This document shows, in pieces, positions 1 through 7,368 of a DNA stretch of 14,978 nt. Positions within the stretch are counted from its first letter, which is position 1. Every line of letters begins with the position of its first letter. Source of the DNA: an uncultured Eggerthellaceae bacterium (GTDB lineage Bacteria > Actinomycetota > Coriobacteriia > Coriobacteriales > Eggerthellaceae); the NCBI GenBank assembly GCA_946631805.1, contig CAMPAJ010000011.1:1-14978 (forward strand), read 5' to 3'. The position numbers were made by a program, and so were the translations under genes. The notes beneath the pieces are model-generated. The model saw only the letters and a list, made by a program, of their open reading frames with translations. It was not told the origin of the DNA and made no database searches.

Positions 1-21
1 CTGTAATCCACTTAGATTAGG

Positions 22-132
22 CGAAGCCAAGCGAAAGGCCCACCACCCCGAGCTCACGGGGCGGCGGGACGGCAAGCCGAAGCCAAGCGAACACCCCACC
101 CCTCCGCGAGCCGGACGCCCGAGGCGGCGGGA
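22..132. repeat. Imperfect tandem duplication of a GC-rich, hairpin-bearing unit
   Basis: The 14-mer CGAAGCCAAGCGAA occurs at 22-35 and again at 78-91, and the 10-mer GGCGGCGGGA occurs at 60-69 and again at 123-132. Each unit therefore has the same order: the 14-mer, a C-rich stretch, a short stem, then the GGCGGCGGGA block. In unit 1 the stem is CCCCG/CGGGG at 46-50 and 57-61; in unit 2 it is TCCG/CGGA at 103-106 and 112-115. The stretch lies beyond the end of the Module A operon and I see no coding sequence in it. It could be a remnant of an intergenic repeat family or part of a neighbouring untranslated region outside the window. Confidence 0.6.
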
Positions 133-172
133 GGGAGGGCTGCCGCCCAGATGGACGGCAGCCCGCTCCCTC
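131..172 (-). terminator. GC-rich hairpin directly after the Module A stop codon
   Basis: A 9-bp perfect stem, GGGCTGCCG at 137-145 with CGGCAGCCC at 156-164, has a 10-nt loop. It is extended by a 6-bp outer stem (131-136 with 167-172) across a 2-nt bulge. The hairpin starts immediately after the stop codon at 173. No T-tract follows on the minus strand, so it is not a textbook intrinsic terminator. Its position at the operon end suggests a terminator or a 3'-end-stabilising hairpin. Confidence 0.55.
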
Positions 173-913
173 TTAACCTTCTTCGTTCTTCGAAAGCGCG
201 AGCGATTCCGCAACGCTCGCAGCCTTCATGACGAGCTTGCCGTAGCCGATGCGCTCCTCGGCGCTCTCGACGTCGGCGTACTCGAATTGCGGCGGCAGGT
301 CCTCGCCACGGTCGCGCATGAGCTCCATGGCGCGATCCACGTCGTAAGGCACGATGTTCTTGCGCTCTGCCAGCGGGCGGAACACGATGGCCGGCTTGAC
401 GAACTCGCCGTCAGGCATGTCAGGCAGCGCCTTAAGGGTGCCGTACTTGGCCTCCATCTCCTCGAGCGTGCCGAAGTCCAGCGCACGGCCCGGGCACGAC
501 ATGACGCACGTGGGAAGCTCGCCCTGCTCCAGACGGTCATAGCACATGTCGCATTTGCTCATGGGCGTGCCGGGAGCGTCGTCCTCGTACTGCGGAGCGC
601 CGTACGGGCAGGCCTTCCAGCAGTTGCGATCGCCTTCGCACAGGTCCTCGTCGAGCAGCACGGCACCGTACTTGTCTTCCTTGAACAGCGCATGGTGCTC
701 GCACGCCTCGACGCATACCGGGTTCTCGCAGTGGTAGCACGTGGCGAAGCACGTGTTCATGCGCATGGTCGGCCACACGCCCTTTTCCCACTGCAGCAGG
801 CGCAGCCACTTTACCGGACCAGGCTGGATATCGTTCCAGTCACGGCAGGCGACGACGCAAGCATGGCAGTTGTAGCAACGGTTCTGATCGAAGAAAAATG
901 CATATTGAGTCAT
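173..913 (-). CDS. DmsB-like four-cluster ferredoxin subunit, Module A
   Basis: This 246-residue protein is the predicted electron-transfer partner of the molybdopterin subunit encoded just upstream; the gap is 3 nt and a GAGGGGG ribosome binding site lies in the tail of that gene. It has the DmsB/NrfC/PhsB cysteine layout: Cys13, 16, 19, 23; Cys59, 62, 67, 71; Cys92, Asp95, Cys98, Cys102 followed by Pro; and Cys121, 124, 136, 140. In the third motif the second cysteine is Asp95, so that cluster may be [3Fe-4S] or Asp-ligated. No signal peptide or membrane segment is visible, consistent with a cytoplasmic complex. The C-terminal 90 or so residues are a charged tail without cysteines. By family knowledge it relays electrons to the [4Fe-4S] cluster of the catalytic subunit; in this operon the donor would be the NuoE/NuoF-like pair (inference). 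Confidence 0.93.
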   Translation of the reverse strand: MTQYAFFFDQNRCYNCHACVVACRDWNDIQPGPVKWLRLLQWEKGVWPTMRMNTCFATCYHCENPVCVEACEHHALFKEDKYGAVLLDEDLCEGDRNCWKACPYGAPQYEDDAPGTPMSKCDMCYDRLEQGELPTCVMSCPGRALDFGTLEEMEAKYGTLKALPDMPDGEFVKPAIVFRPLAERKNIVPYDVDRAMELMRDRGEDLPPQFEYADVESAEERIGYGKLVMKAASVAESLALSKNEEG

Positions 914-916
914 TAC

Positions 917-3466
917 TTATACCCCCTCGACGTCAACGTTGAAGTGCTTGCCCTCGACGTTCGTGATCTCGATCATGCCGGCGCACAGCAGGATGCCGCG
1001 GCGATGGTCGTAATCCTCGGACGGGATGAGGAAGTTGCACGAACCGGCACGGTCGATGCCCTCGGGCATGATGTCGGTCTTCAGATGCGACGGGTCGTAG
1101 TTGCGCCCGAAGATCATGCAGGCAATGCCCGGGGTCAGGCGGCTCGTGACGTACGCCGGGACCAGGCACTGGCCCACGCCGTTATGCGCGAGCACCAGAT
1201 CGCCGTCCTTGATGCCGCGCTGCGCTGCATCGGCGGCGCTGATCCACACGTCCATGCGGTACTCGTCGCGGAACCACGGGTTCTCGTCCTGCGCGAAGTG
1301 CTGGCGATAGAACGCATGCGGCGTGATCATGTACAGCGGGTACTGGTTGACCTGCGGCGACAGCGGGCTCGTCTCGACATCGCGGTAATGCGGGATAACC
1401 TCGATGTAACCCTTGCCCAGGCACTTCGTCTTGTACGACGTGTTGTGGTAATCGTGCTCCTCCAGGAACTTGGGGATGAACTCGATCTTGCCCGAATCGG
1501 TCTGGAACGGCTTCTCGCCGTTGACCTCGTCGCGCAGGCAGATCCAGTAGTCGCCTTCGATGGGACGCACGAAGTACGACTCCTTCTTGAATTCCTCCCA
1601 GGTCGGCGGATCGAGCGGTGCGATTTCGGGCATGTTGCGCCAGGTCTCGAAGTTGGCACCGGTCTTCTCGTCGATGACGTCCCAAAGGTCTTCCCACTTG
1701 ACGCCCTTCAGGTCGGGATACAGGTAGTCGATGACGTACGCACCGTCCGGGTCGCCCGGAATCTGGATGCGCTCGGCGACTTCCTTGAAGATCCACAGGC
1801 GGCTGCGGCACTCGCCCGGCGGATCAAGAACCTTGCCCATGCCGATGAAGTAGTTGCCGGCAGCCGGGCTGAACGCGGTGTTGAACGAATAGCCCTGCAG
1901 CACGAAGTTGTCGCCGCCACCGCCCTCGAAGAACTGGTGGGTCAGCGGAAGGACCAGATCGGAATACCAAGTCATGGTCGTTGCCCACGTGTAGGCGCCA
2001 TAGGCTACGAACGGGGTGTCCAGCACGCTCTGCAGGCGCAGGTTCGAGTCGTAGTAGTTGGGTATCATGTTACGCGGGTTGACGTTCTGCCAAATCATCT
2101 TGATGTTGGGAGCCGTCTCGTTCTGCGGGCAGCCCACGATGCGCTTGTACTCGGCCAGGCTGATCTCGCCCGCCTCGTAACGCTTGCGCTCGGCGATGGC
2201 GCGATGCCAGATCTCGCCCTCGATGACGCAGTGCTCTTCGATCTTGTCGAAGCGCTCGCCGAAGAAATTCATCGGCGGCGTGGGGAAATGCGGACGAACG
2301 CCGAAGTCCATACCGGTGCCGATGCAGCCCTCGCGGCCGATGTTGCCGGTAATGGCGCGCAGGTAGTTGTCCAGACGGGCAGGGTCCTCGCCGCCCAGGA
2401 TGCGGGTCGCGGCCCACACCATGCGCATGTACACGGGACCGTCGGCGCACAGGCGCGCGATGGCCTTGATGGTCTCGGCAGGAACGCCGCAGATCTTTTC
2501 GGCCCATTCGGGCGTCTTCGGCTGGCCGTCATATTCGCCGGTGATGACTTTCTTCCAGCGCTCGAAGCCGGTCGGCTCGACGTTCTTCTCGATGAACTCG
2601 GTGTTCTCGAGCCCCTCGTCGAAGATCGTGTAGGCCATTGCCTCGAGCATGGCGGCGTCGGTCGACGGGCGGATGGGAATCCACTGGTCGGCCAGATGCG
2701 CGGTCCAGGTATAGCGCGGATCGATGTAGATCAGCGGAATGCCCTTCTCGCGGGCCAGCTGGAAGTAGTACACGAACTCGGGGTAGTTCAGGTACACGTC
2801 GAAGCCCCACAGCACGATGGCCTTCGTATCGAGCAGGGTCATGGCCTCGGTGCCGCCGTCGAACGTCGCCGCGTCCATGGTCAGCGGGCGGCCGAACTGG
2901 TACGTGTCGGCAAGGTCGTGCGGTTCATAGGAGTCGACGCCCCAGATGGCCATGGCGCCGCCAGGCATGAACTGCCCGATGTAGTCGGTCGAGCCGCCCA
3001 TGAGGCCGTCGCAGTAGACGGACATGGGGCCGTACTTCTCGCGGGTCTCGAGGTACTTCTCGACGATGAGGTCGAGGGCCTCGTCCCAGCTGATGCGCTT
3101 GAACTTGCGCGAGCCCTTGGGCCCTACGCGCAGCATCGGGTACTTGATGCGATTGGGCGAGTACACGTCCTTGCGCCAGCCGCGGCCGCGGGTGCAGGCA
3201 CGATGCTGGAACATGCCACGACGGAACTCGTCCTCGCCGTAGTAGGCGTCCTCGCGTCCGGTGTTGGGATGCACGATGTTGTCGGTTTCGATGGCGGTCA
3301 GCACGCCGTCCTTCTTGTGGCACTTCAACACGCACATGTCGAAGCAGCCGTTCTGGCAGCAGGTGCAGTACTCGATTTCCTCGCCGGCATGCTTGTTCAC
3401 AAGCTTCTCGTGCACAGCTTCGAACTGCCCTTCCTGGGGACCGAAGTCGGTCTTAACTTCTGCCAT
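917..3466 (-). CDS. Molybdopterin (bis-MGD) oxidoreductase catalytic subunit, Module A
   Basis: An 849-residue member of the DMSO-reductase superfamily. The N-terminal Fe-S region has Cys36/37, 41, 45, 49 and a distal Cys91 in a RACTRGRG context, followed by the family signature KRISWDEAL near residue 125. The shared motif W-G-x-x-S (residues 175-179) puts Ser179 where DmsA-type enzymes carry the Mo ligand; there is no Sec or Cys as in formate dehydrogenases. The molybdopterin-dinucleotide-binding C-terminal domain spans about 707-849. The start at 3466 is backed by a GAGAGGAG ribosome binding site. The N-terminus has no twin-arginine signal, so the enzyme should stay in the cytoplasm. It pairs with the ferredoxin gene 3 nt downstream. 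A 173-nt spacer separates it from the NuoF-like gene, so transcript linkage is likely but unproven. The substrate cannot be read from the sequence; Coriobacteriial catechol dehydroxylases and acetylene-hydratase-like enzymes are possible relatives. Confidence 0.92.
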   Translation of the reverse strand: MAEVKTDFGPQEGQFEAVHEKLVNKHAGEEIEYCTCCQNGCFDMCVLKCHKKDGVLTAIETDNIVHPNTGREDAYYGEDEFRRGMFQHRACTRGRGWRKDVYSPNRIKYPMLRVGPKGSRKFKRISWDEALDLIVEKYLETREKYGPMSVYCDGLMGGSTDYIGQFMPGGAMAIWGVDSYEPHDLADTYQFGRPLTMDAATFDGGTEAMTLLDTKAIVLWGFDVYLNYPEFVYYFQLAREKGIPLIYIDPRYTWTAHLADQWIPIRPSTDAAMLEAMAYTIFDEGLENTEFIEKNVEPTGFERWKKVITGEYDGQPKTPEWAEKICGVPAETIKAIARLCADGPVYMRMVWAATRILGGEDPARLDNYLRAITGNIGREGCIGTGMDFGVRPHFPTPPMNFFGERFDKIEEHCVIEGEIWHRAIAERKRYEAGEISLAEYKRIVGCPQNETAPNIKMIWQNVNPRNMIPNYYDSNLRLQSVLDTPFVAYGAYTWATTMTWYSDLVLPLTHQFFEGGGGDNFVLQGYSFNTAFSPAAGNYFIGMGKVLDPPGECRSRLWIFKEVAERIQIPGDPDGAYVIDYLYPDLKGVKWEDLWDVIDEKTGANFETWRNMPEIAPLDPPTWEEFKKESYFVRPIEGDYWICLRDEVNGEKPFQTDSGKIEFIPKFLEEHDYHNTSYKTKCLGKGYIEVIPHYRDVETSPLSPQVNQYPLYMITPHAFYRQHFAQDENPWFRDEYRMDVWISAADAAQRGIKDGDLVLAHNGVGQCLVPAYVTSRLTPGIACMIFGRNYDPSHLKTDIMPEGIDRAGSCNFLIPSEDYDHRRGILLCAGMIEITNVEGKHFNVDVEGV

Positions 3467-3548
3467 TTACGCACTCCTCTCTTCAATACCTACGTTGCGT
3501 ATCACTCGTCTTTTCCCTTTTGCCCCCTTCTTCTCGTCTCCTCGTCTT

Positions 3549-3634
3549 AAAAAACGCAAATGTTTTCGGGCCGCATGGGCTGCTGCCCCGCCCGTCGACT
3601 CGACGCATCCGGCGAGTCGACGGGCAGAACAGCA
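3549..3634 (-). terminator. Strong hairpin with distal T-run between the NuoF-like and molybdopterin genes
   Basis: A perfect 12-bp inverted repeat, CCCGTCGACTCG at 3591-3602 and CGAGTCGACGGG at 3613-3624, has a 10-nt loop. An outer TGCTG/CAGCA pair (3581-3585 and 3630-3634) extends it across a 5/5 internal loop. It begins 6 nt after the NuoF-like stop codon. On the minus-strand transcript a run of six T follows about 27 nt beyond the outer stem (3549-3554), next to a weak AAAAC/GTTTT stem. The distance argues against a simple intrinsic terminator. A partial terminator, an attenuator or an mRNA-processing hairpin that sets subunit ratios all fit. Confidence 0.5.
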
Positions 3635-3639
3635 GTTCG

Positions 3640-5457
3640 TTACGGGCTGACCTTGCGCACGGCGCCATACGGGCACGAGACCATGCACATGCCGCACTTC
3701 TGGCACAGGCGCCCGACGATGCGCCCCGGCTTGCCGAAGCGTCCCTTGACCGCATTGCCCGGGCACGTGAGCAGGCAGCACCGCTCGCCCTGGCATTTGG
3801 CTTCGTCGATGACGTACGAGATGAGCGCCGTGCACGTAAGGCCCGGGCAGCGCCCCTGCACGTGCGCCTCGTACTCGTCGCGGAAATAGTGCAAACTCGA
3901 AAGCACGGGCGAAAGCGACGTGCGCCCGAGCCCGCAGAGCTTCGACGAGCAGTTGCGCTCGGCAATGTGCTGCAAGCGATCCAAATCCTGCAGGCTTCCC
4001 TCGCCAGCGACGATGCGCTCGAAGATGGCGGCACACTCGTCCAGGCCGTCGCGGCACGGCTTGCACTTGCGGCACGATTGCCGTGCCGAGAAATGCACGA
4101 GGTACGACGCGGTGTCCACGACGCACTGGTCTTGCCCGATGACCACGAAACCGCCCGAGCCCATCATGCCGTTTATGCCGGCAAGCCCTTCGAAGCTGAT
4201 CTCGAGGTCGGCCAAGCTCGCGGGAAGAATGGCTCCCGACGGCCCGCCGATCTGCACGGCCTTGGCATCGTGGGCTTCCGCGATACCGCTCACGACCTCG
4301 CCGAGCGAAACGCCCAGCGGCACCTCGGCCAACCCGCCGCGCTCGACCGAGCCCGTGATCGAGAAAATCTTCGTCCCCGGGCTCTGGGGAGTCCCGACCG
4401 AGCGGAACCATGCGGAGCCGTGCTTCATGATGAGCGGCACGTTTGCCAGCGTCTCGACGTTGTTCACGCAGGTCGGCGCGCCCCACAGGCCCTTTTCGGT
4501 CAAATGCGGAGGCTTTGGGCGCGTCGTGCACGGCCTGTTTTCGAGCACGTTGACCATCGCCGTCGATTCGCCGCACAAAAACGCGCCCGCTCCGCGCACG
4601 ATGTCCACGTCCAGATCGAAACCCGAACCCAAGATGTCGCTGCCGAGCAGCCCTGCGTCGTAAGCGTCCTGCACAGCGCGGCGCACCGTGCGCACGGCGA
4701 GCGGGTACTCGGCGCGAATGAAGAAGTACGCCTTGCGCGCCCGTGCGGCAAAACAAGCGATGATCAGGCCCTCAAGCACGAGATGCGGGTCGCTTTCGAG
4801 CAGGCCGCGATCCATGTAGGCACCCGGGTCGCCCTCGTCGCCGTTCACGATGAAGTAGCGCATATCGGCTGGATTCTGGGCGCAGGCGCGCCACTTGAGC
4901 CCCGTCGGGAAGCCCGCGCCGCCGCGCCCGCGCAGATTCGAGTCCACGACCTCGTCGACGACGCTTTCGGGAGAAAGCCGCAAAGCGCGCTCCAGCGCCT
5001 CGTATCCCCCAACGGCAACGTACTCGGCCAATGACGTGGGGTCTATGATGCCGCAGTTTGCCAGCACGCGGCGCTCCTGACCGCAATCGAATGTGGCGGG
5101 AACTTCGCGTTCAGCCAAGTCGCGAGGCATGTTCTCGAAATTGCCGGCAGCTACGAGCTGTGCGATCGAAGCGGCCATCGACGGTTCCACGTGACCGAAC
5201 ATGCGGCGCTCGCCCGAGGGGAGCTCTACCTCTACCAAGGGCTCGTCGTAACACAAGCCACGACAGCCGACCGGTACCATCGAAGCTTGTGCACCCACCT
5301 GCGCAAGCTCAGCTTTCAGCGCGTCCATCACAGGCGCCGCCCCCGCAGCGAGGCCGCACGTGCCCATGCCCACGGTCACGCGGGTGCAATCGGGGTGCAG
5401 CAGACGGTTGCCGTCGGTTTTCAGGCCTTCCAATATGGAGGAGTGGGCATCCGTCAT
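3640..5457 (-). CDS. NuoF/HydB/HndC-like NAD(H)-binding flavoprotein with N- and C-terminal Fe-S domains
   Basis: A 605-residue, three-part protein. Residues 1-100 form a thioredoxin-like [2Fe-2S] domain (GTCGLAAGA around Cys34; Cys65-x3-Cys69; Cys24 as a possible fourth ligand). Residues 130-530 are the NuoF core: GRGGAGFPTGLKW at 177-189, NGDEGDPGAYMDR at 205-217, GAGAFLCGES at 289-298 for FMN and NADH, and the C-terminal cluster Cys462-x2-Cys465-x2-Cys468-x39-Cys508. Residues 551-605 are a two-cluster ferredoxin domain. Its second motif is canonical (Cys585, 588, 591, 595), whereas the first reads C-x2-E-R-C-C (Cys555, Glu558, Cys560, Cys561, Cys565). This architecture is that of HydB/HndC in bifurcating hydrogenases rather than of the plain NuoF of complex I. 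Its start codon overlaps the NuoE-like stop as ATGA, implying coupled translation. No hydrogenase subunit is nearby; the downstream molybdopterin pair is the likely electron acceptor (inference). Confidence 0.93.
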   Translation of the reverse strand: MTDAHSSILEGLKTDGNRLLHPDCTRVTVGMGTCGLAAGAAPVMDALKAELAQVGAQASMVPVGCRGLCYDEPLVEVELPSGERRMFGHVEPSMAASIAQLVAAGNFENMPRDLAEREVPATFDCGQERRVLANCGIIDPTSLAEYVAVGGYEALERALRLSPESVVDEVVDSNLRGRGGAGFPTGLKWRACAQNPADMRYFIVNGDEGDPGAYMDRGLLESDPHLVLEGLIIACFAARARKAYFFIRAEYPLAVRTVRRAVQDAYDAGLLGSDILGSGFDLDVDIVRGAGAFLCGESTAMVNVLENRPCTTRPKPPHLTEKGLWGAPTCVNNVETLANVPLIMKHGSAWFRSVGTPQSPGTKIFSITGSVERGGLAEVPLGVSLGEVVSGIAEAHDAKAVQIGGPSGAILPASLADLEISFEGLAGINGMMGSGGFVVIGQDQCVVDTASYLVHFSARQSCRKCKPCRDGLDECAAIFERIVAGEGSLQDLDRLQHIAERNCSSKLCGLGRTSLSPVLSSLHYFRDEYEAHVQGRCPGLTCTALISYVIDEAKCQGERCCLLTCPGNAVKGRFGKPGRIVGRLCQKCGMCMVSCPYGAVRKVSP

Positions 5458-6008
5458 GCGTCCTCCCCCTCTTCACCTTGCGTGCCGCGTGCGCGCTCCA
5501 AGGCCATGTTCACGACGTCACCGACCTGCATGACGCGCACCCGCCCATAGGCGTCGCCTTCCACCACGACGACCGGCGCAATGCCGCAAGCGCCGACGCA
5601 TCCGACCGTGCGAAGCGTCACCAACCCATCTTCGGTCGTTTGACCGGCTTGTATGCCAAGCTTCTTCTCGAACTCGCGCACAAGGCGCGCAGCACCCTTG
5701 GTGTGGCAAGCCGTGCCATCGCACACATCGACAATGCAGCGGCCCACGGGGTCGAGCGAAAGGGCCCCGAAAAAGTCGGCCATGCCGACGATTTGCTCTT
5801 TCGGCACGTCCATGATCTGGGCAATGCGGTCAACCGCCTCGCCGGGGATGTAGCGATATGTTTCCTGAACATCGTTGAGCACGTTCAGGAGCCGGCCCGT
5901 CTTGTCCGTGTACCCGGAAGCGATGTCGTCGACGACGCGCGCGGCCTCGTCGGCGTCGACGGTACCGTACAGGGCTTGAGCCGCTTTGCTCTGATCTTGA
6001 CCGGCCAT
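5454..6008 (-). CDS. NuoE/HydC-like [2Fe-2S] subunit
   Basis: This 184-residue protein matches NuoE/HydC (24-kDa-type) subunits in length and motif. A helical N-terminal half is followed by a thioredoxin-like [2Fe-2S] domain with Cys96-x4-Cys101 and Cys137-x3-Cys141. In complex I and HydABC this cluster exchanges electrons with the FMN of NuoF/HydB, which is the next gene and overlaps by 4 nt. The ATG at 6008 is preferred over upstream starts because it follows the regulator stop codon by 1 nt, has a GAGGGG ribosome binding site about 10 nt upstream, and gives the normal family length. The C-terminus (about 20 residues) is acidic and Glu-rich. Expression is probably coupled to both neighbours. 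Confidence 0.93.
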   Translation of the reverse strand: MAGQDQSKAAQALYGTVDADEAARVVDDIASGYTDKTGRLLNVLNDVQETYRYIPGEAVDRIAQIMDVPKEQIVGMADFFGALSLDPVGRCIVDVCDGTACHTKGAARLVREFEKKLGIQAGQTTEDGLVTLRTVGCVGACGIAPVVVVEGDAYGRVRVMQVGDVVNMALERARGTQGEEGEDA

Positions 6009-6009
6009 G

Positions 6010-7272
6010 CTACACGACTTCCCCTCGCTGGCCGTCCCGGCGCCTGCGCGCCTCGGCATCGGACATACGGCGCATGTACTCGTCAACGGCGAAATACAGC
6101 GGCAAATAGGGGTCGTCGATGTTGAGCTCCTCGAATTCTTCGATGCGGTCGAGCCTATACTGCAGGGTGTTTCGATGGATGTGCAGCTTTTCGCACGTAC
6201 GCTTCTTGTCGAACTTCGACAAGAAGTACACCCGTAGCGTCTTGAAGTACTCCGTGTGGTTCTTGGCGTCGTGGTTCTTGATTTCTGCAAGCACGGGATG
6301 CTCGAGCGCGTTGCTCGGAACGTTTTCGGCAAGCGCCTTCAGGGCTATGTCGGCAATGTAGTCCTCGTAGTGATGCAGGGAATCCCCGGGGTTGAGCAGC
6401 GAGCCCATCGTCAGCGCAGATGTGGCCTCCCAGCAGCGCAGGCGCATCTCGCCCAAATCGTCGAATGCACGGCTCACGCCGCACTCGAGCTCCTGGCGGT
6501 TCAGCTCGTCGATGAGCATGTGGGCGCGTACCGACCCGCGCGCATCGGGCAGGACATCGCAGGCCAGCAGGCAGAGGCACCCATCGTAGACCGTGCGGAC
6601 GGAGTGTTCGAAATAGCGGGCCAGCGCATTGCCCAAATACGCTTCGAGCGGCGTGTTGTGCGGGTTGCGCGGCTTGGCGCACAGCAAGATGTAGGGCGCG
6701 GGATTCTCTTCCGCAAACCCATGCGGAAGCAACTCCGATAAGTTCGAAGCGTCCATCGACCCGTCGAGCAGCGCATACAAAACCGGCGACGACATGCCCG
6801 CCCGCACCATCTGCGCGCCGGCATCGGCTTCCATCATCATCGCAAACGCTTCGGAAATGATGCCGCAGGCTTCGTAATGCCATTCCTCGACCTCTACCCC
6901 AGTCGCAAGCGCAGCAAAATAGCCGATGCAATTGCCATTTGCCTTGATGACCTGCGTAAGCCGGGGCGCCTTGGCATAATGCCCCCAATCGGTCAAGAAC
7001 GCGCGCTGCGCCTCGTCGTGCCGGGCGAAGTGGCCGTCGTCCGTGAAGGTCTTCACGAACCGCGGCTCGATTTGACGGTTCATGACGTTGGCATCCCATT
7101 GCTCGTCGTCGAGCGATGCAGTCGGGTACTTGGCGCGCACGATGAACGCCGCATCGGTAACGACTACCGGCATGCCGAGTATTTCGGAGGCGGATTGCGC
7201 AAGACTAGCCATACTGCGCGTACGCAGCGATTCGAAAATCTTCTTATAGCAATCAGAGCGAACCATTTGCAT
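6010..7272 (-). CDS. PucR/CdaR-family transcriptional regulator, first gene of Module A
   Basis: A 420-residue regulator. The C-terminal part (about 340-400) is the PucR/CdaR helix-turn-helix: KKRTCEKLHIHRNTLQYRL followed by an acidic DDPYLPLYFAV segment. The N-terminal region (about 20-165) looks like a GAF/PAS-type sensor domain, and the middle resembles the GGDEF-like region of CdaR proteins. Family members sense small molecules such as purines, sugar acids or aromatic compounds and mostly activate adjacent catabolic genes. The ATG at 7272 is chosen because GGGGG lies 5-6 nt upstream; an in-frame TTG at 7308 would add 12 residues. The stop codon lies 1 nt from the NuoE-like start, so the regulator is co-transcribed with the enzyme it likely controls, suggesting autoregulation. 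The ligand is unknown and would be a clue to the Module A substrate. Confidence 0.88.
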   Translation of the reverse strand: MQMVRSDCYKKIFESLRTRSMASLAQSASEILGMPVVVTDAAFIVRAKYPTASLDDEQWDANVMNRQIEPRFVKTFTDDGHFARHDEAQRAFLTDWGHYAKAPRLTQVIKANGNCIGYFAALATGVEVEEWHYEACGIISEAFAMMMEADAGAQMVRAGMSSPVLYALLDGSMDASNLSELLPHGFAEENPAPYILLCAKPRNPHNTPLEAYLGNALARYFEHSVRTVYDGCLCLLACDVLPDARGSVRAHMLIDELNRQELECGVSRAFDDLGEMRLRCWEATSALTMGSLLNPGDSLHHYEDYIADIALKALAENVPSNALEHPVLAEIKNHDAKNHTEYFKTLRVYFLSKFDKKRTCEKLHIHRNTLQYRLDRIEEFEELNIDDPYLPLYFAVDEYMRRMSDAEARRRRDGQRGEVV

Positions 7273-7368
7273 CCATACCCCCGAATGTAAGATGCAACCC
7301 CCTCGCAAAGCTCCGCCTAATTCAGCGAAAGCACTACGAGTCTCATGGTACGCAATTGGGCGAAAAAC

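Noticed and set aside
917..3466. Formate dehydrogenase identity for the Module A catalytic subunit
   Set aside because: A NuoEF-linked formate dehydrogenase was considered, but the Cys/Sec and His-Ser active-site region is absent and a W-G-x-x-S motif is found instead.
173..3466. Pyrogallol-phloroglucinol transhydroxylase identity for the Module A pair
   Set aside because: That enzyme has a similar two-subunit form, but its large subunit lacks an Fe-S cluster, whereas this protein retains the N-terminal cysteine motif and the distal Cys91.
287..3550. Very long plus-strand open frame opposite the Module A molybdopterin and ferredoxin genes
   Set aside because: It is the antisense shadow of GC-rich genes; the translation is rich in Arg, Val, His and Leu without domain motifs, while the minus strand shows clear Fe-S and molybdopterin signatures.
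3520..5034. Plus-strand open frame opposite the NuoF-like gene
   Set aside because: Low-complexity Arg/Ala-rich translation and no family features; the minus-strand product has full NuoF motifs.
3640..6008. Bifurcating [FeFe] hydrogenase operon
   Set aside because: HydB- and HydC-like genes are present, but there is no H-cluster protein or its cysteine signatures anywhere in the window.
6009..6332. Upstream extension of the NuoE-like gene
   Set aside because: The extension would overlap the regulator in another frame and translates to a basic, Ser/Arg-rich shadow. The ATG at 6008 has a ribosome binding site and gives the usual length.
7273..7308. TTG start that would lengthen the PucR-type regulator by 12 residues
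   Set aside because: The ATG at 7272 has a well-spaced GGGGG upstream; the TTG is a weaker initiator, although AGGCGGAG nearby keeps it possible.
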